From: Streptococcus cuniculi
GTDB taxonomy: Bacteria; Bacillota; Bacilli; Lactobacillales; Streptococcaceae
Direction of reading: 5' to 3'
Assembly: GCF_004570575.1 (NCBI RefSeq)
Contig: NZ_SPPD01000001.1
Coordinates: 267,138-331,137 of the forward strand
Length of the DNA stretch: 64,000 nt
Shown: piece after piece, positions 8,694 through 18,906 of the stretch
How positions within the stretch are numbered: the stretch's first letter is position 1
Layout of the letters: every line of letters starts with the position of its first letter
Notes under the pieces: model-generated
What the model was told of the DNA's origin: nothing
The model's database searches: none
The model's input: the letters and a program-made list of their open reading frames with translations, nothing else
Made by a program: the position numbers and the translations under genes

Positions 8694-9642
8694 ACTATTA
8701 GCTAAGAAAACGAAAAAAGAATGGAAAAAACGGACCCTGTTCATTAGTGCTGGCACAGTTTTACTCGCTGTGGTGGCGGGCTTTCTCAGCTGGATAGGCT
8801 TGTCATTTCTGTCCACAAAGCAGAATCAACAGCTAGATGATTACTATTACCAACGGACAACCATTGCTTTTCCGAATATGCAACGTGACAATATTCGCGT
8901 CACATTCGCTCATCATCTCGGTGGGCATTATGAAGCGAATCTAATCAAAGATATAGATGGTATCTCCGTTAAGTATGAGGAGATTGAAGCAGATTTTTCG
9001 GTCATGAAATGGAATCATGATTCTCTAGCAACTTTTGTACTTCCATCATCTGTGGAGCAAGATAGCACCGAGATGGCCTATAGTTATAAAAGTCACCAAA
9101 AGGCAGCCTTGTTTTTCAACCCTAAAGCCAGCTACGGTTCTGAAGATGTTATCCGAAAACCTGCTCAGGAATTGCCTTACCTAGCTCAGATGAAGGGGCA
9201 GTTGGTAGAGGTGGCTATCAGCTTTGACAAGCAGTATACCTTGGCAGAACTAAAAGAAAAACTCCCGAAAAATCTCAAGGCAAACTGGTACTGGATTGGT
9301 AGTGTGGGCACTGAAAATACAGCGCATAAAGCTATCAGCCATCTATTTGGTTGGGCGCCAAGGAAGCAGTGGCCTAATCCATCCTATCAGGAATTTTATA
9401 ACTTATTAGAAACATTTAGCCATAGTAAAGAATATAGAGAGATGGGGCAAGGGGGGCTAGCAGAAGATGTGAAAGCACATCTTGCTTCCAAGGGCGAAGT
9501 CGGAAAAGCAACCTTTGGCGGCGTCATCCTAACAGGTAAGGCAGAGAACTTTGCCCAGCTAGAAAATCAAGATTGGATTTTCGCCTCAAGCATTGGTGCA
9601 TCTATCCCGAATCAACCTTATTATCAGCTTGATGTGGAATAA
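8680..9642 (+). CDS. Membrane anti-sigma factor 2 (Sigma_reg_N / Sigma_reg_C type)
   Basis: 320 residues. The N-terminus METFELLAKKTKKEWKKRT is cytoplasmic and basic, one membrane helix follows near residues 21-44, and the rest is extracellular. It shares TFGGVILTGKAENFAQLE, WIFASSIG and WYWIGS with the first copy, but lacks about 40 residues of its central region. It is expected to bind sigma factor 2. It overlaps the sigma gene by 14 bases and is the last gene before the tuf promoter. Confidence 0.75.
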   Translation: METFELLAKKTKKEWKKRTLFISAGTVLLAVVAGFLSWIGLSFLSTKQNQQLDDYYYQRTTIAFPNMQRDNIRVTFAHHLGGHYEANLIKDIDGISVKYEEIEADFSVMKWNHDSLATFVLPSSVEQDSTEMAYSYKSHQKAALFFNPKASYGSEDVIRKPAQELPYLAQMKGQLVEVAISFDKQYTLAELKEKLPKNLKANWYWIGSVGTENTAHKAISHLFGWAPRKQWPNPSYQEFYNLLETFSHSKEYREMGQGGLAEDVKAHLASKGEVGKATFGGVILTGKAENFAQLENQDWIFASSIGASIPNQPYYQLDVE

Positions 9643-9665
9643 ATCAGAAAAAAGATAGAAAATAC

Positions 9666-9693
9666 TTGCATTTCTGCCACATTTTGATAGAAT
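9666..9693 (+). promoter_or_regulatory. tuf promoter
   Basis: TTGCAT, a 16-bp spacer and TAGAAT with a TG extension (TGATAGAAT) lie about 75 bases before the EF-Tu start. Confidence 0.75.
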
Positions 9694-9765
9694 AGTAAGG
9701 TAAAGTTAGACTGTATTGCCTACTGTCTATCTATAAAATATATTTTATTGGAGGCTTTTACCAAA

Positions 9766-10962
9766 ATGGCAAAAGAAAAATACGATCGTAGTAAACCACA
9801 CGTTAACATTGGTACAATTGGACACGTTGACCACGGTAAAACTACTTTGACTGCAGCTATCACAACTGTATTGGCACGTCGCTTGCCTTCATCAGTTAAC
9901 CAACCAAAAGATTACGCTTCTATCGATGCTGCTCCAGAAGAGCGCGAACGCGGAATCACCATCAACACTGCACACGTTGAGTACGAAACTGAAAAACGTC
10001 ACTATGCCCACATCGACGCTCCAGGACACGCGGACTACGTTAAAAACATGATCACTGGTGCCGCTCAAATGGATGGAGCTATCCTTGTAGTAGCTTCAAC
10101 TGACGGACCAATGCCACAAACTCGTGAGCACATCCTTCTTTCACGTCAGGTTGGTGTTAAACACTTGATCGTCTTCATGAACAAAGTTGACTTGGTTGAC
10201 GATGAAGAATTGCTTGAGTTGGTTGAAATGGAAATCCGTGACCTTCTTTCAGAATACGATTTCCCAGGTGATGACCTTCCAGTTATCCAAGGTTCAGCTC
10301 TTAAAGCTCTTGAAGGTGACTCAGCATTTGAAGACATCATCATGGACTTGATGAACACTGTTGATGAGTACATTCCAGAACCAGAACGCGATACTGACAA
10401 ACCATTGCTTCTTCCAGTTGAGGACGTATTCTCAATCACTGGACGTGGTACTGTTGCATCAGGACGTATCGACCGTGGTACTGTTCGTGTCAACGACGAA
10501 ATCGAAATCGTTGGTATCAAAGAAGAAACTTCTAAAGCAGTTGTTACTGGTGTCGAAATGTTCCGTAAACAATTGGACGAAGGTCTTGCAGGAGACAACG
10601 TTGGGGTTCTTCTTCGTGGTGTACAACGTGATGAAATCGAACGTGGACAAGTTATCGCTAAACCAGGTTCAATCAACCCACACACTAAATTCAAAGGTGA
10701 AGTTTACATCCTTACGAAAGAAGAAGGTGGACGTCACACTCCATTCTTCGACAACTACCGTCCACAGTTCTACTTCCGTACAACTGACGTAACTGGTTCA
10801 ATCAAATTGCCAGCAGGTACTGAAATGGTAATGCCTGGTGATAACGTAACGATCGATGTTGAATTGATCCACCCAATCGCCGTTGAACAAGGTACTACTT
10901 TCTCTATCCGTGAAGGTGGACGTACTGTTGGTTCAGGTATGGTTACAGAAATCGAAGCATAA
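9766..10962 (+). CDS. tuf: Elongation factor Tu
   Basis: 398 residues, the normal streptococcal length. GTPase motifs are GHVDHGKTT (P-loop), DAPGHADY (G3) and NKVD (G4); beta-barrel domains 2 and 3 follow. EF-Tu carries aminoacyl-tRNA to the ribosomal A site. The start at 9766 follows a GGAGG site and gives the canonical [14 protein letters not shown]; an ATT-rich upstream extension to 9748 is not part of the protein. Codon use is strongly biased, as expected for an abundant protein. Own promoter and own terminator, so monocistronic. Confidence 0.98.
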   Translation: MAKEKYDRSKPHVNIGTIGHVDHGKTTLTAAITTVLARRLPSSVNQPKDYASIDAAPEERERGITINTAHVEYETEKRHYAHIDAPGHADYVKNMITGAAQMDGAILVVASTDGPMPQTREHILLSRQVGVKHLIVFMNKVDLVDDEELLELVEMEIRDLLSEYDFPGDDLPVIQGSALKALEGDSAFEDIIMDLMNTVDEYIPEPERDTDKPLLLPVEDVFSITGRGTVASGRIDRGTVRVNDEIEIVGIKEETSKAVVTGVEMFRKQLDEGLAGDNVGVLLRGVQRDEIERGQVIAKPGSINPHTKFKGEVYILTKEEGGRHTPFFDNYRPQFYFRTTDVTGSIKLPAGTEMVMPGDNVTIDVELIHPIAVEQGTTFSIREGGRTVGSGMVTEIEA

Positions 10963-11015
10963 TTCGATTACGTTCCCAGAAATAACAATTAAAGTCAGAC
11001 AACTTATAATTGGCT

Positions 11016-11041
11016 CGCTACCTATGGTAGCGGTCTTTTTA
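11016..11041 (+). terminator. tuf terminator
   Basis: CGCTACC and GGTAGCG pair around TAT, followed by TCTTTTTAT. Confidence 0.9.
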
Positions 11042-11062
11042 TATAATAGACTTCCTGCGAAA

Positions 11063-11290
11063 CTAGTAAAACCCTAGCTCATAGTTCACAATTCCTGCGA
11101 ATAAATCCATCCGCAAATGAAAGCATCTCTTCCTATTCCGATAAGTCGTAGAAAAGATTTTGAAAACTTTTATCTTGGCAAACTATTTTCGAACTTTACT
11201 CGTTTAGAGGATAACTCTCTGTTCTATGCCTTATCGTTATCTGTCAGAGGATGGTGTTTACTAGATTTTATCGGTGTTTGAGCTTGACAA
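11063..11290 (-). pseudogene. Degenerate IS5-family transposase C-terminus
   Basis: The gap between tuf and the next gene encodes, on the minus strand, a decayed reading frame with in-frame stops that ends FKIFSTTYRNRKRCFHLRMD, then LFAGIVNYEL. The FKI-x-S-x-x-YRNR-(R)KR-x-x-x-LR-x-(D/N)L-x-x-GI-x-N-x-EL pattern is the usual C-terminus of IS5-group (IS1381-like) transposases of streptococci. No intact transposase or clear inverted repeats remain. The fragment marks an old insertion next to the disrupted peptidase gene. Confidence 0.65.
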
Positions 11291-11464
11291 TTCGGCTTGT
11301 TAAAATTTATTCAGAATTAAAAAGAAATATTCAAGGATTAGCTTGGTTCATTTGTAATTCCTTAGACGAAATTGGTTTACAATAAAAGATAATGAGGAGC
11401 TATACGTTTGCTAATGATATGACATTCATTAAATGATGAACATGGTATGACACAGGAGAAAATG

Positions 11465-11572
11465 ATGTTAAAGAAGATTTTTAACTATATCATAAAATTG
11501 GTAGTATTGATTTTTTGCTTCCTCTTACTGGATTGGCAGAAGTGGTGGAGCTTCATGGTGCCAGCAATATAG
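11465..11572 (+). other. Out-of-frame signal peptide of the M15 peptidase
   Basis: ATG at 11465 opens MLKKIFNYIIKLVVLIF, a perfect signal-peptide start, but this frame ends at a TAG at 11570 after 35 codons. Adding one T to the T6 tract at 11511-11516 would join it to the peptidase frame as ...VLIFLLPLTGLAEV. The segment is therefore the real beginning of the gene at 11515, separated by a one-base contraction. Confidence 0.7.
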
Positions 11573-12963
11573 GTGAACCATTCATAAGTAGAGAAAAGGC
11601 CGAGTCTATGGAGACTCCAAATCGTAATCTCGATACTATCTCCTCAACACCTTCGTCAACAACTAAAGAAGGTGTTTTAGTGCGCAAAGAAGACAGCGGT
11701 TCTACGATTTCAAGTGGAACAGAAGTTGGGAAGGTCCTTTCCGATGAGAGTAATACAGCCGAACCATCAACAAGCATAGAAAAACCGGAGTTTATAGACA
11801 CGTCTAACAGTAGTCTCAATACTATTTCCTCATCTCCTTCAATATCTTCATCAACAACTGAAGAAGGTGGTTCAGCGAGTGAAGAAGACAACGATTCCAC
11901 AATTCCAAGTAAAACAGATTCGGTGCTGACAATTGAAAACAATAAGGACCAATCCGTACAAGAAGTTGAGAGTATGAAACTGATACCAATTTACTGTTTA
12001 TATAACGATACTAATGGTGAGCACTTGTATACAGTGGATGCCAATGAAAAGGATGTTTTGTATCATCAACATGATTGGGGATATGAGGGAGTTGCTTGGT
12101 ATGCACCAGCAAGTGGTAGGGCTGTCTATCGCCTTTACAATCCTAGTTTGCGTAATCATCTCTATACTATGGATACTAATGAGGTACGTGTCCTGACTCG
12201 TTATCATGGGTGGCAGTCAGATAATAATGGTCGCCCTGTTTTTTACTCAGGAGGTGCGGTCCCTATTTACCGTCTGTATAATGATGGTTTGCGTGGTTTG
12301 CATCACTGGACTACTGATAAAAATGAATATGTTGTTCTCCCTCGACACGGTTGGAAGCAGGAGGGAACGACTTTTTATGCAAGTCAGATTGGTGAGCCTA
12401 TTCAAACACAATATGCATCGAAATTAATTTATAATGGGCAATTTTACAGTGTACGTGGTAAATACGGACGAATGATTATTGTTAATAAAAAACACCCGTT
12501 ACGTTCGGATTATCATCCTGGAGAGGATGCAACTGCTGGCGTACAAGTGCGTAAATTGATTGGAGATATGCAGAAACTAGGTTTTCCAATTAGTAGTTCC
12601 TACAGTGGCTTTCGCTCATATAGTGATCAAACTCAACTGTATCAAAACTTTGTAAGGGCGAACGGACAGGCTGTTGCTGATCGTTTTGCCGCTCGTCCAG
12701 GATATAGCGAGCATCAAACTGGACTTGCTTTTGATATTCTTAATTCTCAAGGTGGATCCTTAACCGATGCTTCAGTACGATGGATGCATGCAAATTTGCA
12801 TCGTTACGGTTTTATTTTACGCTATAAGCAAGGGAAAGAGCATGTCACAGGTTATCAATACGAATCGTGGCATATTCGCTATGTTGGAAAAGAAGCAGAA
12901 GATATTTACCGTTCTGGTCTGACGTTGGAAGAGTATTTCGGAATTCCTGGTGGAGGATATTAA
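11515..12963 (+). CDS. M15-family D,D/L,D-carboxypeptidase with DUF5648 repeats (frame-disrupted 5' end)
   Basis: 482 residues in the open frame, with only a TTG available as start and no ribosome-binding site before it; the true start is probably ATG 11465 in another frame. Layout: Ser/Thr/Glu-rich linker to about residue 150, three DUF5648 repeats (residues about 155-295, each with (C/R)LYN and WxxEG-like landmarks), then a VanY/LdcB-type M15 peptidase (about 320-482) with SGFRSYSDQ, the zinc motif SEHQTGLAFD and SWHIRYV. Such enzymes trim the C-terminal D-Ala of peptidoglycan stem peptides. All catalytic residues are present, so the frame break is recent or reversible. The DUF5648 repeats match those of the lysozyme at 13873. 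Confidence 0.8.
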   Translation: MLPLTGLAEVVELHGASNIGEPFISREKAESMETPNRNLDTISSTPSSTTKEGVLVRKEDSGSTISSGTEVGKVLSDESNTAEPSTSIEKPEFIDTSNSSLNTISSSPSISSSTTEEGGSASEEDNDSTIPSKTDSVLTIENNKDQSVQEVESMKLIPIYCLYNDTNGEHLYTVDANEKDVLYHQHDWGYEGVAWYAPASGRAVYRLYNPSLRNHLYTMDTNEVRVLTRYHGWQSDNNGRPVFYSGGAVPIYRLYNDGLRGLHHWTTDKNEYVVLPRHGWKQEGTTFYASQIGEPIQTQYASKLIYNGQFYSVRGKYGRMIIVNKKHPLRSDYHPGEDATAGVQVRKLIGDMQKLGFPISSSYSGFRSYSDQTQLYQNFVRANGQAVADRFAARPGYSEHQTGLAFDILNSQGGSLTDASVRWMHANLHRYGFILRYKQGKEHVTGYQYESWHIRYVGKEAEDIYRSGLTLEEYFGIPGGGY

Positions 12964-12998
12964 ATTCGACAGTTATTGTTTAATAATTTTCTATTTTG

Positions 12999-13796
<798 letters not shown>

Positions 13797-13820
13797 GACC
13801 AAAGAATAGATAATAGACGA

Positions 13821-13853
13821 TAAAAACTTCTACCATTTCGCTAGAAGTTTTTA
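13821..13853 (+). terminator. tpiA terminator
   Basis: TAAAAACTTCTA and TAGAAGTTTTTA pair around a nine-base loop. Confidence 0.85.
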
Positions 13854-13872
13854 TTGCAACATAGGAGAAAAT

Positions 13873-16518
13873 ATGAAACTAAAATCTCTTGTATGCCTAT
13901 CAGGGATGGTACTGGCTTGTTGGATGAGCCCTGTGACCGCAGAGAGTCTGATTACACCCCTACAGCCATTGACGCAAGCAAATCACGAAGCATCTGTAGG
14001 AGATCTACAAGTGATGGCAGAAGATGGCAAGGTTAAGGCTATCATGTCTCAGTTACCAGATGGCTATGGGCCTTCTGCTGGGGTTTTGTGGACAAAAGAG
14101 GATAAGAGTGATCAGGTAACCATTTCCACATTTGAGAAAACTGAGAATGGAGACTATGAGGCAGTTCTCGTGCGAGATGCTTTTCCTGTAACAGCAGACA
14201 CTTTTTATCTTCAAGTCGAAGTGAGAAACAAAGAGGGGCAGATTGAAAACTTAGAACCTTATCCATTTCAATGGACTCTTACTCCGCCAACAAGCTCGAC
14301 GAGTGCATCATCTCCTGCAACAAGCGCAGATGATGTGTCGTCCAGCAGTAGTAGCCTTGCGAGTGCTGCTAGGGTAGAACCTGGTTTGAGTAGTTCGACC
14401 TCGCAGAGTACGAGCCCCTCCTCTACTACTCCAAGTAGTTCCACTCAGACGGACGGTGTATTTCGGAACGCCCCTGCTACTCGTAAAAGGCAGTCAAATG
14501 TTAAACAGGAAGCTACCAGTGTAGTAGCTTCTGTCTATCGTCTCTATCATCCGGGTCTACAAGTCCATCTCTATACTAGGGATGTAAATGAGTATAAAGT
14601 TCTCGGTACTCGTGGTTGGAAACAAGAAGGAGAGTCCTGGAAAATTGCAACCCAGCAAGGAGAACCTGTTTATCGCTTGTATCATCCAGGATTGCGGATT
14701 CACCTCTATACCAAGGATCGCAATGAGTATCAGGTCTTGGGTGGCCGTGGCTGGAATCAGGAAGGAGAGGCTTATCGCTCCTACGGAAATATGCCGATTT
14801 ATCGCTTGTACCATCCAGGCGTGAAGCGCCATTTGTATACACGAGACGCGAATGAATATAAGGTTCTCGGCACTCGTGGCTGGAAGCAAGAGGGGGTTGC
14901 CTTTTACGGACTAGGAGAAGCCGATGTTGTTGGCTTGACAGATCCACTTCCTTTGACAGGAAAGCTTACTGTAAAACCTGCAACGAATGGGACCTTTGAT
15001 GTAACGGTTACAAATGTACCAGCCTCTTCGCAGTTGAAAGCTGTTCAGGTTGCAGTTTGGTCTGATAAAAATGGTCAGGATGATTTGAAGTGGTATCCGT
15101 TGGTGAAACAAGCAAATGGCAGTTATCGTCTGACAGTAGATAGTAAGAATCATCGGAATGATATCGGAAGCTATCAAGTGCATCTCTACTACAAATTAGC
15201 AGATGGCCTGTCTGTCGGAATCGCGACAGCTAAGACAGATTTGCCAGCCGTCAGTCTGTCTGGCACCATCTCGATTCAAAATAAAAACAACCGCATCGGC
15301 ACTTTTGATATTGTTGTTAGTAACGTTGCAAGTCCGGCGGGTGTTGATACGGTCTTGGTTCCTGTCTGGTCGGATAAGAATGGCCAAGATGATATCCAAT
15401 GGTATACAGCGGCGAAGCAACCAAATGGTACCTATAAAGTCCGAGTGTCAGCTAGTAATCACCGCTATGATGTAGGTTCCTATCAAGTTCATCTCTATGT
15501 CAAACAAAAAAATGGTCAGACTATTGGAGTGACATCGACTAAAACAGATGTAAGTATTACAGAAACCAATCCAAGAGCGACCATAAAAATTGAAAACATT
15601 AATAATACCTATGGGTTATTTGATGTAGTGGTATCAGATGTCTTTGCCCCTCAAGGAGTCAATGCAGTGCGGATTCCTGTCTGGGGTGCGACAAATGATC
15701 AAAACGATCTCCAGTGGTATGAGGCGGTTAAGCAGCCGGATGGTACCTATCGCGTGACGGTGCGACTTTCTCGTCACCAGTACGAAACAGGTACCTACAA
15801 TGCTCATCTCTATCTGACAAGTGCTAAGCAGCAATATGGCCTGGGAGCAGCGACCGCTCAGGTCTATTATACACGTAAGGCAGACAAGGCCTTTGTCGAT
15901 GTAAGTAGCCATAATGGAGCCTTATCTGTCTCAGATTATAGGGCTTTGTTGGATAAAGGGATTTCTGGGGTGGTTGTCAAATTAACAGAAGGTACCAGCT
16001 ATCAAAACCCTTACGCTCAGAATCAAATCAAGAATGCCCAAGCGGCAGGTCTAAAAGTGTCTGTCTACCATTATTCGCACTTTACAGATCGTCAATCAGC
16101 TCAAGCAGAAGCACGTTATTTCACAGCCTTTGCAGCTAAATTAGGTCTTGCGAAAAGTACGGTCATGGTTAATGACATTGAAGAATACAAAACACGCAAC
16201 AACATCAATGCGAATATGAAAGACTGGGAAGCAGAAATGCGTCGTCTAGGCTATCAAAATTTAGTCCACTATGCAGGAGCTAGTTGGATTGATGTGAATA
16301 CCTTAGGATATGCTGGGCCGATTCAGACGGGCCAATTTGGAATTGGAAATTTCTGGGTAGCACAATATCCTTATAAAACTATGAGCTTTGACCAAGCGAA
16401 AACAATGGGATTACATGCCGGTGCAGCAGCTTGGCAGTATACATCAACAGCTCAGCTACTATCAGGCCGACATCTCTTTGATGTGAATATCGACTACACT
16501 GGTCGCTTTACAGATTGA
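13873..16518 (+). CDS. Secreted modular GH25 lysozyme with DUF5648 and GBS_Bsp-like repeats
   Basis: 881 residues. Signal peptide 1-23 (cut near TAES). An N-terminal beta domain of the GBS_Bsp type (about 25-135) leads into a Ser/Thr linker (138-215). Three DUF5648 repeats (about 218-350) each carry VYRLYHPG, HLYT and GWxQEG. Three GBS_Bsp-like repeats (about 361-455, 462-560, 570-666) carry TFDVxV and WSDKNGQDD. A GH25 catalytic domain (673-881) begins KAFVDVSSHNG and has the MVNDIEEY acidic strand. It should hydrolyse peptidoglycan outside the cell, the repeats acting as wall or ligand binders. No LPXTG is present. It follows tpiA after a terminator and carries its own AGGAG site. Confidence 0.88.
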   Translation: MKLKSLVCLSGMVLACWMSPVTAESLITPLQPLTQANHEASVGDLQVMAEDGKVKAIMSQLPDGYGPSAGVLWTKEDKSDQVTISTFEKTENGDYEAVLVRDAFPVTADTFYLQVEVRNKEGQIENLEPYPFQWTLTPPTSSTSASSPATSADDVSSSSSSLASAARVEPGLSSSTSQSTSPSSTTPSSSTQTDGVFRNAPATRKRQSNVKQEATSVVASVYRLYHPGLQVHLYTRDVNEYKVLGTRGWKQEGESWKIATQQGEPVYRLYHPGLRIHLYTKDRNEYQVLGGRGWNQEGEAYRSYGNMPIYRLYHPGVKRHLYTRDANEYKVLGTRGWKQEGVAFYGLGEADVVGLTDPLPLTGKLTVKPATNGTFDVTVTNVPASSQLKAVQVAVWSDKNGQDDLKWYPLVKQANGSYRLTVDSKNHRNDIGSYQVHLYYKLADGLSVGIATAKTDLPAVSLSGTISIQNKNNRIGTFDIVVSNVASPAGVDTVLVPVWSDKNGQDDIQWYTAAKQPNGTYKVRVSASNHRYDVGSYQVHLYVKQKNGQTIGVTSTKTDVSITETNPRATIKIENINNTYGLFDVVVSDVFAPQGVNAVRIPVWGATNDQNDLQWYEAVKQPDGTYRVTVRLSRHQYETGTYNAHLYLTSAKQQYGLGAATAQVYYTRKADKAFVDVSSHNGALSVSDYRALLDKGISGVVVKLTEGTSYQNPYAQNQIKNAQAAGLKVSVYHYSHFTDRQSAQAEARYFTAFAAKLGLAKSTVMVNDIEEYKTRNNINANMKDWEAEMRRLGYQNLVHYAGASWIDVNTLGYAGPIQTGQFGIGNFWVAQYPYKTMSFDQAKTMGLHAGAAAWQYTSTAQLLSGRHLFDVNIDYTGRFTD

Positions 16519-16552
16519 TTGTTACTAATAGTATGAAATCGTAGGCAGAAGC

Positions 16553-16592
16553 AAAGGAGGTTGGGACGATAGTACCCAACCTCCTTCGTTTT
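16553..16592. terminator. Bidirectional terminator between convergent genes
   Basis: AAGGAGGTTGGG and CCCAACCTCCTT form a 12-bp hairpin with TTCGTTTT on the plus side. It separates the lysozyme gene from the convergent HAD gene. Confidence 0.85.
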
Positions 16593-16690
16593 ATAGTGTA
16601 GCTGACAGAATCAATATCGGTCTATGATTTTCATTGAATATGAGTATGGCAAGGCGAAAGTGACGATATATCAAAGTTCATTCAAAAGAC

Positions 16691-17497
16691 CTATAATACC
16701 CACTCTCTAATAGCGTGTGCAACCCCGTGTTCATCGTTTGACTTGGTGATATGGGTCGCGATTTTTTTGAGTTCAGCACTGCCATTTTCCATAACGACTG
16801 CTGTTCCTACAACTTCTAGCATGGAACGGTCATTTTCTTGGTCACCGATGGCCATGGTTTGGTCCATAGTCAATCCTAGTAAGGCGCTGAGTTGTTTGAT
16901 AGCTTGGCCTTTATTGACTGATTTAGGTGTAACTTCTAAATAGAATGGTGCTGATTTTGCAACATTGAAGCGCTCAGTCATGGCGCTTGGAATCTGAGGA
17001 AGAGCAGCATCCAGCTTTTCAGCCTCATCCACCAACATGACCTTGATAATGTCCTTGTCTGCCATTTCTTCTGGTGTTCGGTAAAAGACGGGGGAATTCA
17101 CCAGTTGCGCTTCATAGACGGTGTATTTTCCGATATTGCGATTGGCGGTATACATGCCGTCTTTTAGGCTAGCGTGCATAGGTAGGTCTAGCTTGCGTGA
17201 CAAATATTCCCATTCCAGATAGTCAGCATAGCTCAAACCTTCTTTCACAACATCCTTTCCGGTCGCTGTTTCTTGAACCAATCCACCGTTAAAGGTAATG
17301 ACATAATCTCCCTCGTCTAGGAGATTTAATTCACTTAAAATCCGCTTGACACCAGAAATTGGACGTCCTGTTGCAATGACGATTTTCACGCCTGCTTTTT
17401 TGGCATCTTGAATGGCTTGATAGACTTCTGGGGTAATTTGATGTTGACTGTTTAGTAGGGTACCATCGATGTCAATGGCTACAAGTTTAATGCTCAT
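16691..17497 (-). CDS. Cof-type HAD-IIB sugar phosphatase
   Basis: 268 residues. HAD motifs are DIDGTLL (motif I, catalytic Asp), ATGRP (motif II), and GDQENDRSML (motif IV). The large C2-type cap between residues 85 and 190 marks the Cof/YidA branch, which dephosphorylates sugar phosphates and related metabolites. The start at 17497 places GGAG six bases upstream; an ATG three bases earlier is also possible. Its beginning overlaps the end of the HD gene, so the two are one transcription unit. Confidence 0.88.
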   Translation of the reverse strand: MSIKLVAIDIDGTLLNSQHQITPEVYQAIQDAKKAGVKIVIATGRPISGVKRILSELNLLDEGDYVITFNGGLVQETATGKDVVKEGLSYADYLEWEYLSRKLDLPMHASLKDGMYTANRNIGKYTVYEAQLVNSPVFYRTPEEMADKDIIKVMLVDEAEKLDAALPQIPSAMTERFNVAKSAPFYLEVTPKSVNKGQAIKQLSALLGLTMDQTMAIGDQENDRSMLEVVGTAVVMENGSAELKKIATHITKSNDEHGVAHAIREWVL

Positions 17498-18800
17498 CAT
17501 GTTCTCCGTAAATAAATTGATCGTTGTGAATATGGCTCAAGAAAATGGCACTTTGCGGGGCAAATATTCCGGTTTCTTTCAGCATTTCTTTTGGGAAATA
17601 GAAGCGGCTGTCACCATGAACCGTTCCTGCCAAGGAATGGACAATCGGAGAGAGCTGAGACAGCTCAATCAGGCTCCCGTCCTTTCTGACCATCTCAATC
17701 TGCGTCCGTTTTTTCTTGGCATTTGGTCTGTAAATATCATAGGGCAAGTCAAAATTATGATGAATCGCCGTATAGTAGCTAGGCTCAAATCCGACTTGAT
17801 TGACAATGGCTTCTAAGACTGAAAGATGGGCTTCTGTCTGAGTATCAAAAGTGATGGATTTGAAGACCTTGCGGTTGATGTAGCGCTGGGCTAGGTCTGA
17901 TAAAATCTTATCTGGTCCATCAATCCAAGACTGGAAATAGGTATTCATAACGCCATCGTCTAAGGCCAAATAGTCCTCTAGCGTAAAGGAGTGTTCAAAG
18001 AAAGGAAGCAAGCGAGGTGAAGATGTTTCAAAGAAGGCCTGCTGGTCTTGATACAGCACCTTTGCTCGTTTGAGGAGGTTTTGGAGCAAGACTTCCATGG
18101 AGCGACTAGCAGGGTGGAAATAAACCTGCATGTACATTTGATAGCGACTGAGGACATAATCTTCTACCGCATGCATGCCCGACTTTTTAAAGGCAATGCC
18201 GTTTTCTGTCGGACGAATGACCCGCAAAATCCGTGTCAAATCAAACTGCCCGTAGTTGGTTCCTGTAAAGTAGGAATCACGGAGCAGGTAGTCCATGCGA
18301 TCGACATCAATCTGGCTGGAAATCAGTTGCACCACCTGTTTATTGGGATAGGTGTGGCGGATGACACTGGCCACTTTTTCAGGAAAATCAGGAGCGAACT
18401 GTCGTAGTAAGCTGTTGATTTCCGTTCCGCTACTGGTGATGATTTGACAGGTCATCTCCTCGTGATCTGTGTCAAAGAGTCGCTCGAAGGTATGGGAGTA
18501 AGCTCCGTGCCCGATATCATGTAAGAGCGCTGCGACCATGGTCAAGAGCGAATCGTTGGTGTCCCAAATGTCTGGATATTTGGTGTCAAATGTGGCTACG
18601 ATTTGCCGCGCGATTTCATAAGTTCCGAGGCAATGCGAAAAGCGACTATGCTCGCCACCATGGAAGGTATAGGAGGTGGTTCCTAGCTGTTTGATGCGGC
18701 GTAGTCGTTGAAATTCTTTGGTATTGATTAAGTTGTAGATGAGCTCATGATCTACATGAATATAATTATGAACAGGGTCACGAAATACTTTCTCACTCAT
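17487..18800 (-). CDS. HD-domain phosphohydrolase (YwfO-like, dNTPase family)
   Basis: 437 residues. The HD superfamily metal ligands appear in EHSRFSHCLG and LLHDIGHGAYSHTFE, and an Asp later in QIDVDRMDYLLRDS. The beginning FRDPVHNYIHVDHELIYNLI is that of the dGTPase/SAMHD1-like family. Family members cut nucleoside triphosphates to the nucleoside and triphosphate. It is divergent from the TSUP gene and heads a two-gene unit with the HAD phosphatase. A perfect TATAAT ends six bases before the ATG, so the mRNA should begin at the start codon. Confidence 0.87.
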   Translation of the reverse strand: MSEKVFRDPVHNYIHVDHELIYNLINTKEFQRLRRIKQLGTTSYTFHGGEHSRFSHCLGTYEIARQIVATFDTKYPDIWDTNDSLLTMVAALLHDIGHGAYSHTFERLFDTDHEEMTCQIITSSGTEINSLLRQFAPDFPEKVASVIRHTYPNKQVVQLISSQIDVDRMDYLLRDSYFTGTNYGQFDLTRILRVIRPTENGIAFKKSGMHAVEDYVLSRYQMYMQVYFHPASRSMEVLLQNLLKRAKVLYQDQQAFFETSSPRLLPFFEHSFTLEDYLALDDGVMNTYFQSWIDGPDKILSDLAQRYINRKVFKSITFDTQTEAHLSVLEAIVNQVGFEPSYYTAIHHNFDLPYDIYRPNAKKKRTQIEMVRKDGSLIELSQLSPIVHSLAGTVHGDSRFYFPKEMLKETGIFAPQSAIFLSHIHNDQFIYGEHDEH

Positions 18801-18806
18801 TCTTTC

Positions 18807-18815
18807 ATTATATCA
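18807..18815 (-). promoter_or_regulatory. Leaderless promoter of the HD gene
   Basis: TGATATAAT (minus strand) is an extended -10 with six bases to the ATG at 18800. The usual start site seven bases downstream of the -10 coincides with the A of the start codon. Confidence 0.65.
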
Positions 18816-18871
18816 AAAAAAAAGGCGATTGTGCTGTGGTGAACCGCTTGCTGATTTTGAGTTAAAAATGG

Positions 18872-18900
18872 TTTACGAAAAAGAGGTTTCATATTATAAT
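18872..18900 (+). promoter_or_regulatory. Leaderless promoter of the TSUP gene
   Basis: TTTACG, 17 bp and TATAAT (18895-18900). The predicted start site is the A of ATG 18907. It is divergent to the HD promoter 60 bases away. Confidence 0.65.
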
Positions 18901-18906
18901 AAGAGT

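Noticed and set aside
10361..10792. Open frames on both strands inside tuf
   Set aside because: They are shadows of a highly biased, certain EF-Tu gene; no ribosome-binding site or family features.
12121..12400. Repeats in the M15 peptidase read as choline-binding repeats
   Set aside because: They lack the GWxK-x-x-x-x-WYY pattern; RLY-HLYT-GWKQEG fits DUF5648.
14557..14947. Minus-strand frames opposite the DUF5648 repeats
   Set aside because: Repeat-derived shadows; the plus-strand frame explains all bases.
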